Assembly: GCF_000973625.1 (NCBI RefSeq) | Contig: NZ_CP007501.1 | Coordinates: 1,736,001-1,800,000, forward strand | Source of the DNA: Polynucleobacter duraquae | GTDB taxonomy: Bacteria > Pseudomonadota > Gammaproteobacteria > Burkholderiales > Burkholderiaceae | Direction: 5' to 3' | DNA length: 64,000 nt | Shown here: piece by piece, positions 51,315 to 59,035 of the stretch | How the letters are laid out: the number at the start of each line of letters is the position of its first letter | Position numbering within the stretch: position 1 is the first letter of the stretch | Translations under genes and position numbers: made by a program | The notes under the pieces: generated by a model | Seen by the model: only the letters and a program-made list of their open reading frames with translations | What the model was told of the DNA's origin: nothing | Database searches by the model: none

Positions 51315-53231
51315 TTAGCCAGCATAGTCTAGTTGCAAAAGCTGCTGTAATGAGCGCGCCTGTAGGAGTGCCTCTCTCAAAATACTTCGGTCTACGCTAT
51401 TGAGGCTATCAATATCAACTACATTCGGATTGCCTGTGACCCTCGCTTCGCCAATCTGAACGGCCAAACGCTGTGTTTGTAAAAACTCAAAAGCGGTAAT
51501 CCAAGCAGCGCTCTCTGACTCAGGAATGTTTAAGGCACGGCCAACAGCAGCTAGACGCTCGCGAGTATTCGTTACTTCAATACCGTGTGCCAAAGAATAG
51601 ATTCGCGCTACGTCCACAATGATTGCTGTTCCTTGCAGTTTCAAATCGATCGTTTTTTTACCATCGATCTCTGTGAACTCAATTCCACCCAACCAATTTA
51701 AGGGTACGCGGATATTGAGGGAGTTGTCCGCCAATAACTTAATAAACCGTGGAATAGCCGCGGCTTTGGTTCGAACATAGTCTTTCAGCGGTATTAATAA
51801 ATCTGCATTACCGGCTAGCGGTCGTAAATCAAAAAAGATGCTGGCATTGAGTAAATCCTGGGGATTGCCTTGCTCAATCCAACGGGAAAAGCGCGTCAGC
51901 CATTCCTGCTGAGAAAGGCAAAGTTTTGGATTGTTCGCCATGATGTTGCCCTTGCACAGCGGATAACCACATTCATCTAGCGCCCAGTTGACTTCGTTGG
52001 CAAAACACAGATAAATCGCGCGCTGGCTCTCGGACTCGGCATCTGAAAACACCAAAGCATTATCTTGATCCGTTGCAATAGTCTGTTCGCTACGCCCTTC
52101 AGAGCCTAAGGCAATCCAAGCAAACTGGGTCATATTTAATTGATGTTTAGCGGCATAAATCTCAATCAATCGTGCTGTTAGAACATCATTTAAATGACTA
52201 ATGAGAGTAGTTAGTTGTCGCGCCTGTATTCCTTGCCCTAATAAATTACGGGCAAATTGACGTATATCGTCTGCGCACTTCTTGAGCTGAGCTAGCTCAT
52301 CAGTCCCTCGAATAGCTGAACTAATATTGTTGAGCGAGAGGCGTTGCAAGGAAAAAAGATCTCGCTCTGAAATAATGCCGACAAGCTCTCCTCGATCCAA
52401 AACAGGCAAGTGCCGAATATGCAACCGAGACATGAGTAAGCCCGCTTTTTCTACAGTGTCGTCGACAGTCAAGGTTTTGACATCTGTCGACATGACCTGA
52501 GAGATAGGTGTATTCAAATCTAAGTTGCTCAAAGTCACTCGTGAAAGAACGTCATAACGCGTCAAAATTCCTAAAATAGTTTGCCCATCATCCATCACCA
52601 AAATAGATCCCACTTTTTTTTCATGAATCAGCGTCAGGGCCTCACGCAAGGATTGATTTGGGCCGATGGTCAATGGTTTTTTAAGCGCTAAGTCGCCTAC
52701 CCTACTCTCCAATGATTGCTCTGCAAGCGCCTGAGATGCAAACGAATTGCGTAATGCAATGCGTGATTCTTGCAGTAACCCCCAAATCCGATTATTCAAA
52801 AATTCACTAAAGGGTACCGATTGCATTGCCAACTGGCGCATTGCCTCCACTGGGCACAATAAACAAAAACAGTCATCGACTGCACTATAAGTCGTGGAGA
52901 CGGCTCGATTAGCAAATGCAGAGCCAATCGAAAATAAACTTCCTGCATCCAACAAAAAAGCGGTCTCTTCTATCCCAGGAATATCACGTCGACCCGATAC
53001 GCTTCCTTGTCGAATTAAATACAAGTATTGCGGAACACCATCTGCTGGCGACAAAATCACTTCTTTGGGTGCAAAGTAGGCTTCGCGAGATGAGGTCAGA
53101 AAAAAATCAACATCCTTTTGGGCCATTTTCGAAAATGGCAGGCTTTGCATCAGTTGCTGGCGTAAGTTTTGAACGAGGCTATGGGAAGCAGGATAAATAG
53201 CATTATTTTTTTCAGCCATGGATTGATCCAT
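51315..53231 (-). CDS. cNMP-binding/CBS/DUF294 nucleotidyltransferase-like signalling protein
   Basis: A multidomain regulator, 638 aa from the ATG at 53231 (the frame opens at a TTG at 53261). In order: a cyclic-nucleotide-binding fold (about residues 25-135), two CBS motifs (about 180-300, ending IRHLPVLDRGELVGIISERDLF, in part), a DUF294 nucleotidyltransferase-like domain with GSEGRSEQT ... TDQDNALVF, which preserves the G-S...D-x-D pattern, and a C-terminal DUF294_C helical domain. CBS pairs bind adenosine nucleotides, so it may read energy state and modify a partner by nucleotidyl transfer. The target is unknown; the exonuclease follows directly. Confidence 0.88.
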   Translation of the reverse strand: MDQSMAEKNNAIYPASHSLVQNLRQQLMQSLPFSKMAQKDVDFFLTSSREAYFAPKEVILSPADGVPQYLYLIRQGSVSGRRDIPGIEETAFLLDAGSLFSIGSAFANRAVSTTYSAVDDCFCLLCPVEAMRQLAMQSVPFSEFLNNRIWGLLQESRIALRNSFASQALAEQSLESRVGDLALKKPLTIGPNQSLREALTLIHEKKVGSILVMDDGQTILGILTRYDVLSRVTLSNLDLNTPISQVMSTDVKTLTVDDTVEKAGLLMSRLHIRHLPVLDRGELVGIISERDLFSLQRLSLNNISSAIRGTDELAQLKKCADDIRQFARNLLGQGIQARQLTTLISHLNDVLTARLIEIYAAKHQLNMTQFAWIALGSEGRSEQTIATDQDNALVFSDAESESQRAIYLCFANEVNWALDECGYPLCKGNIMANNPKLCLSQQEWLTRFSRWIEQGNPQDLLNASIFFDLRPLAGNADLLIPLKDYVRTKAAAIPRFIKLLADNSLNIRVPLNWLGGIEFTEIDGKKTIDLKLQGTAIIVDVARIYSLAHGIEVTNTRERLAAVGRALNIPESESAAWITAFEFLQTQRLAVQIGEARVTGNPNVVDIDSLNSVDRSILREALLQARSLQQLLQLDYAG

Positions 53232-53424
53232 ATTCAAAAGAGAAAGCTTCTGTTTTATCAATCAGGTCATTGTGCAGGGAGTTAGCTTTAGTCTCAATAC
53301 TGCCCTTGGCGGTGCCATGATGCGCTGCAACTACTTCATTTGACTGCTTAAGCTGTCTAGATGGTTTTTACTGATAATTCCTGTTTTTTTAGCAAACAGA
53401 AACTTGAGAGATAAGCCGTTTAAA

Positions 53425-53451
53425 TGCTTATAAGTATATGATTTATAAGCA
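53425..53451. repeat. AT-rich inverted repeat downstream of the tRNA
   Basis: TGCTTATAA, nine bases, TTATAAGCA: a perfect 9-base inverted repeat just past the 3' end of the tRNA on its strand. It may act as a weak terminator or processing hairpin, although the following T run is short. No attachment site or integrase is nearby. Confidence 0.45.
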
Positions 53452-53462
53452 CTTTAAAAGAA

Positions 53463-53539
53463 TGGTGGCGATTCAGGGATTCGAACCCCGGACCTGTGGA
53501 TTATGATTCCATCGCTCTAACCAACTGAGCTAAATCGCC
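53463..53539 (-). tRNA. tRNA with anticodon CAT (elongator tRNA-Met most likely)
   Basis: A 77-base cloverleaf with encoded CCA: acceptor GGCGATT/AATCGCC, D arm GCTC/GAGC with AGTTGGTTA loop, anticodon loop ATCATAA (CAT), variable loop of five, T arm with TTCGAAT loop. Base pair 27-43 is A-C, a mismatch at the top of the anticodon stem. It lacks the initiator signature (unpaired first acceptor base and GGG/CCC anticodon stem). A CAT anticodon could also belong to tRNA-Ile2, whose C34 is changed to lysidine; elongator Met fits the overall sequence better. Confidence 0.9.
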
Positions 53540-53556
53540 GAAGGTAAGATTTTATC

Positions 53557-54210
53557 TTATTTGGCGCGAGCCTGAAGTTTTTTTAGAACTTCTTTAAGAA
53601 AAATCCACAGGGCTGGTAAGCCTGGAATGATGATCATAGCTAAGGCAACCAAGGAGAAATTACTTTTTACCCAGGGATTTTCGCCAATGAAAAAACCAAG
53701 ACTTGTCAGACTACTGACCCACAGAATGCCGCCAGCAACATTATAAAAAGCGAATATGGGATAGCGCATATGCGCAACCCCAGCTACAAATGGGGCAAAG
53801 GTTCGTATGAATGGCATGAAACGCCCAAGAACAATGGTGATTGGGCCGTACTTTTCATAAAAGGCATGCGCTTTATCAAAGGCATTGCGATTAAACCAAC
53901 GTGAGTTTTCCCAAGAGAAGACCCGGTTGCCGATATAACGCCCGATTGAATAGTTCAGAGCATCGCCAATGACCGCAGCAAAAGTCAATAAAGCCATCAG
54001 CATCCATAAATCTAAACCTCCCACTGCAGCTATAGCGCCAGCTACAAATAATAGAGAATCCCCAGGCAAAAATGGCATCACCACAAAACCTGTTTCTACA
54101 AAAATAATCGCAAACAGCAGGGCGTATATCCAGACACCCCACTCATTAGCGACTAGAGCTAAGTTTTTGTCGAGATGAAGAAATAGATCTAAGAGATAAG
54201 AGAGGTCCAA
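53557..54210 (-). CDS. DedA family membrane protein
   Basis: A 217-aa protein of the DedA/VTT superfamily, implicated in undecaprenyl-phosphate or phospholipid flipping and membrane homeostasis. It has four to five hydrophobic segments, the FVVMPFLPGDSLLFVAGAIAA segment (in part), and the re-entrant GRFMPFIRTFAPFVAGVAHM with conserved Arg and Pro residues. The frame begins at TTG 54210 and its ribosome site is unclear, so the start could differ slightly. It lies 17 bases beyond the 5' end of the tRNA gene. Confidence 0.9.
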   Translation of the reverse strand: MDLSYLLDLFLHLDKNLALVANEWGVWIYALLFAIIFVETGFVVMPFLPGDSLLFVAGAIAAVGGLDLWMLMALLTFAAVIGDALNYSIGRYIGNRVFSWENSRWFNRNAFDKAHAFYEKYGPITIVLGRFMPFIRTFAPFVAGVAHMRYPIFAFYNVAGGILWVSSLTSLGFFIGENPWVKSNFSLVALAMIIIPGLPALWIFLKEVLKKLQARAK

Positions 54211-54288
54211 AGGGGTCCCGAGTGTTAAAGGTAATAGGCTCTAGTTTACCTATTGCAGCATCGGTATATTGGCTACAGGTAGATTAAA

Positions 54289-54699
54289 TTACCGAATTTG
54301 GAAAGTGTTCAAGCTCTCCTCACGGTTATAGCGTACGAAAACTTCAATTTTTTTGGCTAAAAAGAGTTTCTTCAAGACCTCATCTTTGTTTTCAAAAGTG
54401 ATCGCCGTTTGCTCTGGGAAACGCGAAAATGGATCACTCATTACCTCAATGGATTGACCATCCACTTTAATCAGCCGAATAGTGCGCTTATACAGGCGAT
54501 CAGATTGAATAAAAATTAGGCGCTTAACGTACTTATCTAAAACTAGCTTTTGCCCCTGATCATTAGTCTTAAAGTAGTAAACCAACTCGTCTTTACCATT
54601 GGTAGTGACATCACGCTCTTCATCCCACTTAGCAAATGCTGTCTGGCTAGTAAGCGCCAAAAGAATTGCTACCATTAATAATCTATACAGAGGCATCAT
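54289..54699 (-). CDS. Small secreted protein of unknown function
   Basis: A 136-aa protein with a clear signal peptide (residues 1-23, cleavage after AFA). The mature part is about 113 aa, polar and beta-rich, with KDELVYYFKTNDQGQKLVLDK and a C-terminal EVFVRYNREESLNTFQIR. It has no cysteines and no lipobox, so it should be soluble in the periplasm. I do not recognise a family. It is divergent from the MOSC gene, with 41 bases between starts, and 78 bases upstream of DedA on the same strand. Confidence 0.72.
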   Translation of the reverse strand: MMPLYRLLMVAILLALTSQTAFAKWDEERDVTTNGKDELVYYFKTNDQGQKLVLDKYVKRLIFIQSDRLYKRTIRLIKVDGQSIEVMSDPFSRFPEQTAITFENKDEVLKKLFLAKKIEVFVRYNREESLNTFQIR

Positions 54700-54740
54700 T
54701 TACTTTCTTAGTTCATTTCATCTTATCAGCCAAAGCACTC

Positions 54741-55352
54741 ATGCGACTACTCTCCATATCCTCCGGCAAGGTGATGCCACTCTTTGGATCTCATCACCCA
54801 GACTATTCAACGGTAGCCTCAGCTATCAATAAACAGTCCATTAGCAATCTTGATTCCCCTATCCCCATTGAAATCAGCCGACTTGGTGTTGCTGGAGATG
54901 AGCAAGCCGATCTGTCAGTGCATGGCGGTATTGAAAAGGCGATTTATGTCTATCCAATCGAGCACTATGCTTTTTGGAACGAACTACTTTCCCTGGAAAC
55001 CAAAAAATCCATCAATCTCCCATTGGGTGCTCTAGGTGAAAACTTCACGATTGAAGGCTTACTAGAAACTGAAATATTTGTTGGGGATCAAATGCACATT
55101 GGCACTCTTCAATTTACTGTAGTCAAACTACGCGAACCCTGCTTTAAGTTCAATGCCAAGATGAAATATAAAGGTGCAGCTAAAGCCATGTTGCAATCAG
55201 GTTTTAGTGGATGGTACCTTCGTGTAAATCAAACTGGTGCTATCGCAGCGGGCGATGACATTACAGTCCTGCCAGGTCAAAGACTGACTTCTATTGCAGA
55301 TCAGAATCAAGCCCTCTTTAATCGGGGTAATCAAAAAGATCTGTGGGATTAA
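54741..55352 (+). CDS. MOSC domain protein, YiiM-like
   Basis: A 203-aa protein with the molybdenum-cofactor-sulfurase C-terminal (MOSC) fold. Characteristic segments are RLGVAGDEQADLSVHGGIEKAIYVYP, in part (His and Gly of the pocket), LGENFTIEGLLE, VGDQMHIG and the cysteine loop LREPCFKFNAKM. YiiM-type MOSC proteins reduce N-hydroxylated compounds with Moco. The ATG at 54741 (MRLLSISSGKV) is preferred over 54666, which would run into the divergent gene. Terminator follows. Confidence 0.9.
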   Translation: MRLLSISSGKVMPLFGSHHPDYSTVASAINKQSISNLDSPIPIEISRLGVAGDEQADLSVHGGIEKAIYVYPIEHYAFWNELLSLETKKSINLPLGALGENFTIEGLLETEIFVGDQMHIGTLQFTVVKLREPCFKFNAKMKYKGAAKAMLQSGFSGWYLRVNQTGAIAAGDDITVLPGQRLTSIADQNQALFNRGNQKDLWD

Positions 55353-55379
55353 TTCCTGTGATTTATTTTGGGCAATAAA

Positions 55380-55406
55380 AAACCCGACCACAATGTGGTC
55401 GGGTTT
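55380..55406. terminator. Bidirectional terminator between the MOSC and MFS genes
   Basis: Perfect 12-base arms AAACCCGACCAC / GTGGTCGGGTTT with a three-base loop, flanked by A and T runs, between two convergent genes. Confidence 0.92.
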
Positions 55407-55431
55407 AATTTTTGAAACGGACTAATAAAAC

Positions 55432-57102
55432 TTAGTCTTGAGCGTAGATATCTACGTCTTTAGTTTCTTTAATAAACAGTACACCGATTACCAACGTCAT
55501 CGTAGCGATGATGATTGGGTACCAGAGACCATAATAAATGTTACCGTTTTGCGCCACCAAGGCAAAGGCGATTGTTGGCATCAAGCCGCCGAACCAACCG
55601 TTACCAATGTGGTATGGCAAGGACATGGAGGTGTAACGAATTCGGGTTGGGAACATCTCAACCAACATCGCTGCAATTGGGCCATAAACCATGGTTACCA
55701 AGATCACCAAAATTACCAAAATACCAAGAATCGCAGCATGGTTGATACCAGCAGGATCAGCCTTTGCAGGATAACCAGCAGCATTCAATGCATCACGAAT
55801 TGCCTTCTTGAACTCAGCATCTTTTGCTTTCGCATCAGCCGGAGCCAAACCTTTAGCGGAGTAGCCTTGAATCTCTGTATCGCCAATCTTCACAACAGCA
55901 TTACCACCAGCTGGGCCAGCAATCGTTGTGTAGCTTGCAGAGTTAGAAGCCATCACCTGCTTTGCAATGTCGCAAGAACTTGTGAACTTCGCAGTACCTG
56001 TTGGGTTGAACTGGAAAGTACATTCGTTCAGATCAGCAGTAATACTTGCTGGTGCAGTTGCCATTGCCTTTTCTAACGCTGGGTTAGCAAAGTGGGTTAA
56101 GCCATTAAACAAGGAAACTGGTGTGTTCGGGATGTACAGAATAATGGCGATTAACAAACCACCCATGATGATGACCTTACGGCCAATCCTGTCTGACAAT
56201 GAACCGAAGATCACGAAGAATGGTGTGCCGATTACCAATGAAGCAGCAATCAACAAGTTTGCAGTCTTAGGATCTACCTTCAATACTTGAGTAAGGTAGA
56301 ACAAAGCATAGAACTGACCTGTGTACCAAACCACCGCTTGACCTGCAACCAGACCAAACAATGCCAAGATCACAATCTTCAAGTTCTTCCATTGACCGAA
56401 TGATTCTGTCAAAGGTGCTTTAGATAGTTTGCCCTCTTCCTTCATCTTCTTAAAAGCTGGGGATTCGTTCATCGATAAACGGATGTAAACAGAAACGCCC
56501 AACAACACGATTGAGAGAAGGAATGGAACACGCCAGCCCCAAACATCAAAGTTTGGACCAGTGAGTTCACGTGTGAACAAAATCACGAGCAGGGACAAGA
56601 ACAAACCTAACGTTGCTGTAGTTTGAATCCAAGCTGTATATGCGCCACGCTTACCGTGAGGAGCATGCTCCGCCACGTAAGTAGCAGCACCACCGTACTC
56701 ACCACCCAAAGCCAAACCTTGAAGCATACGCAATGCGATCAAGATAACTGGAGCGGCAACACCGATAGTTGCATAGTTAGGCAAACAACCTACGATGAAG
56801 GTTGCACCACCCATCAATAGGATCGTTACCAAGAAGGTGTACTTACGACCAATCAAGTCACCTAAGCGACCAAATACCAAAGCGCCGAATGGGCGAACGA
56901 TAAAGCCGGCAGCAAACGCAAGCAATGCAAAAATGAAGGCAGACCCTGCATCTAAGCCTGAGAAAAACTGCTTGGCCATAATTGCGGCCAATGAACCGTA
57001 AAGATAAAAGTCGTACCACTCAAAAACCGTACCTAAAGAGGAGGCAAAAATAACTTTGCGTTCTTCAGCGGTCATTGGGGCTGCTTTGGTTGATGTTGAC
57101 AT
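55432..57102 (-). CDS. MFS metabolite:H+ symporter (ShiA/ProP-like) with an extracytoplasmic insert
   Basis: A 556-aa major facilitator of the metabolite:H+ symporter group: ASSLGTVFEWYDFYLYGSLA, RPFGALVFGRLGDLIGRK and LGGEYGGAATYVAEHAP are textbook segments of that group. Twelve spans are expected. Between about residues 335 and 450 lies a long hydrophilic insert with two cysteines (NECTF and SSCDI) that would sit in the loop between helices 9 and 10 or nearby. Typical relatives are 430-450 aa, so the excess equals the insert. The substrate (organic acid, osmolyte or aromatic acid) cannot be stated. Confidence 0.9.
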   Translation of the reverse strand: MSTSTKAAPMTAEERKVIFASSLGTVFEWYDFYLYGSLAAIMAKQFFSGLDAGSAFIFALLAFAAGFIVRPFGALVFGRLGDLIGRKYTFLVTILLMGGATFIVGCLPNYATIGVAAPVILIALRMLQGLALGGEYGGAATYVAEHAPHGKRGAYTAWIQTTATLGLFLSLLVILFTRELTGPNFDVWGWRVPFLLSIVLLGVSVYIRLSMNESPAFKKMKEEGKLSKAPLTESFGQWKNLKIVILALFGLVAGQAVVWYTGQFYALFYLTQVLKVDPKTANLLIAASLVIGTPFFVIFGSLSDRIGRKVIIMGGLLIAIILYIPNTPVSLFNGLTHFANPALEKAMATAPASITADLNECTFQFNPTGTAKFTSSCDIAKQVMASNSASYTTIAGPAGGNAVVKIGDTEIQGYSAKGLAPADAKAKDAEFKKAIRDALNAAGYPAKADPAGINHAAILGILVILVILVTMVYGPIAAMLVEMFPTRIRYTSMSLPYHIGNGWFGGLMPTIAFALVAQNGNIYYGLWYPIIIATMTLVIGVLFIKETKDVDIYAQD

Positions 57103-57386
57103 CAGTAGCTCCTAACTATTTAAGAAAAAAAACAACTTGGACGATTATGCTTTGCCACATTGCCATTAAGGGTATTTGCTTATCAAATTAGCTCAGGGTT
57201 TTCCCGATGAATATGGATTTGTTGGAGTGATTCGATGAACTGCCATTAAACCTGCCTGCACCAAGATATTGCAGATTGCCCAATTAAGGTGCAAGCTGAC
57301 TAACTTATCAATAATTGACTGATTTAATAGCACCTGAAGTGTTGAAACGTAGAGCCCTAAAAATGATTAATTAAGGAGCAAGACAA

Positions 57387-58472
57387 ATGAAAAGACGTGA
57401 GTTCTTAAGTAAAACAGCCGTTGGCGCAGCTGCTGGAGTTTTGGCAGCCCCCGCTATTGCCCAATCCATGCCTGAAGTTAAGTGGCGTTGCGCCTCTAGT
57501 TTCCCAAAAAGCTTAGACACTATTTATGGCGGCGGGGAATATATTTCCAAGCGAGTAGCCGCCCTGACCGATGGCAAGTTTCAAATTCGTATCTTTGGAG
57601 CTGGTGAAATTGTTCCTGCATTCGGCACTGTTGATGCTGTTCAGCAAGGCACTGTGGAATGTACCCATACCGCTGGTTATTACTTCGTTGGAAAAAACAA
57701 GACTTTTGCTTTTGATACCACCGTCCCCTTTGGTATGAACCAGCGTCAGCAAAATGCCTGGATGTATTGGGGTGGTGGTCTAAAACTCCAGCGCGAATTT
57801 TTACGTGACTACAACATTGTTTCTTTCCCTGCTGGCAATACTGGAACTCAAATGGGTGGCTGGTTTAAAAAGCCGGTTAAGACTGTGGCAGACCTAAAAG
57901 GTCTTAAAATGCGCATCGCTGGTCTCGGCGGTGAAGTGATGTCACGCCTTGGCGCTATTCCTCAACAAATTGCGGGTGGTGATATTTACCCAGCCCTTGA
58001 AAAGGGTGTTATCGATGCGGCTGAGTGGGTTGGCCCGTATGACGACGAAAAGCTCGGGTTCTACAAAATTGCTCCTTACTACTACTACCCAGGTTGGTGG
58101 GAAGCTTGCTCTATGTACTCTATGTACGTCAACATTAAGGAATGGGAAAAGTTGCCTAAGCAATATCAAGAGGCGTTTTCCTCTGCCTGTGCAGAATGCA
58201 ACATCGACATGATGGCGGAGTATGACTACAAAAACCCAATCGCCTTACAAAGCCTGATTAAGAATGGCGTAAAGCTTCAATCCTATTCAACAGAAATCAT
58301 GAAAGCAGCTTCGAATACTGCCTTTGAGATGTATGAAGAAGAGGCCGCTAAGAATCCGTCCTTCAAGAAAATTTATGAGCCATGGAAGAAATTCCGTAAC
58401 GACCAAATGCTTTGGAACAAGGTCGCAGAGCAGACACTCATGAGCTTTATGTTGACGAATCCAGTCAAATAA
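57387..58472 (+). CDS. dctP: TRAP transporter solute-binding protein (DctP, TakP-like)
   Basis: Periplasmic binding protein of a tripartite ATP-independent transporter. The 361-aa precursor opens with KRREFLSKTAVGAAAGVLAAPAIA, in part, a twin-arginine-type signal peptide. GGEYISKRVAALTDGKFQI, the FPAGNTGTQMGGWFKK segment with the ligand arginine region in LKMRIAG, and DAAEWVGPYDDEKLGFYKIA are close to the TakP/2-oxo-acid binding subgroup as I recall it. Genes for the two membrane subunits follow. AAGGAGCAAG precedes the ATG. Ligand is inferred only to be a carboxylate. The 284 bases upstream show no other gene. Confidence 0.92.
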   Translation: MKRREFLSKTAVGAAAGVLAAPAIAQSMPEVKWRCASSFPKSLDTIYGGGEYISKRVAALTDGKFQIRIFGAGEIVPAFGTVDAVQQGTVECTHTAGYYFVGKNKTFAFDTTVPFGMNQRQQNAWMYWGGGLKLQREFLRDYNIVSFPAGNTGTQMGGWFKKPVKTVADLKGLKMRIAGLGGEVMSRLGAIPQQIAGGDIYPALEKGVIDAAEWVGPYDDEKLGFYKIAPYYYYPGWWEACSMYSMYVNIKEWEKLPKQYQEAFSSACAECNIDMMAEYDYKNPIALQSLIKNGVKLQSYSTEIMKAASNTAFEMYEEEAAKNPSFKKIYEPWKKFRNDQMLWNKVAEQTLMSFMLTNPVK

Positions 58473-58492
58473 GAACCTACCGATAAGTTGAT

Positions 58493-59035
58493 ATGCCAAA
58501 ACAATTATTATTTTTTTCAAGTTTCATTGATCGCCTGAATGACCGTTTTGGTGTATTTGCGAGTTGGTTGGTATTAATTGCCGTACTGGTCAGCACTGCA
58601 AATGCGCTGATCCGGTATGGCTTTAATGTCAGCTCGAATGGCTGGCTCGAAGCGCAGTGGTATTTGTTTGCCGGGATGGTGATGTTCGGTGCTGCCACTA
58701 CGTTTCGCCTCAATGAACACGTTCGGGTAGATGTACTGTACGCCCTATATCCAAACAAAGTTCGTCTTTGGTTGGATTTCTGGGGAGGCATTGTTTTCTT
58801 TTTACCAGTCACCATCATCATCGGGTATTACTCCTGGGAATTTTTTATCACCTCGGTAATTCAAAACGAGACCTCCAGCAATCCAGGCGGTCTCATTCGT
58901 TGGCCAGTTCGCGGCGCTATTACCCTCGGCTTTTTCTTGCTGACCCTTCAGGGTCTGTCTGAAATTATTAAACGATACGCAGCCATCATTGGCGTGATCA
59001 AAATCGATCCTAAGTACGAAAGACCTTTGCAATGA
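58493..59035 (+). CDS. dctQ: TRAP transporter small membrane subunit (DctQ)
   Basis: A 180-aa four-helix membrane protein bridging the binding protein and the large permease. Typical DctQ features are NGWLEAQWYLFAGMVMFGAA, LNEHVRVDVLY and the final RWPVRGAITLGFFLLTLQGLSE. It begins 20 bases after dctP and overlaps dctM by four bases (ATGA). Confidence 0.94.
   Translation: MPKQLLFFSSFIDRLNDRFGVFASWLVLIAVLVSTANALIRYGFNVSSNGWLEAQWYLFAGMVMFGAATTFRLNEHVRVDVLYALYPNKVRLWLDFWGGIVFFLPVTIIIGYYSWEFFITSVIQNETSSNPGGLIRWPVRGAITLGFFLLTLQGLSEIIKRYAAIIGVIKIDPKYERPLQ

Noticed and set aside
53463..53539. tRNA as an integration site of a mobile element
   Set aside because: No integrase, no direct repeat of the tRNA 3' end was noticed, and flanking genes look like core genome.
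55438..56076. Plus-strand open frame of 212 codons inside the MFS carrier gene
   Set aside because: Antisense to a clear transporter; the Cys/His/Ser-rich composition is typical of a shadow frame.
57103..57386. Intergenic region before dctP examined for a riboswitch or small gene
   Set aside because: No recognisable riboswitch core, terminator hairpin or credible coding frame was seen.
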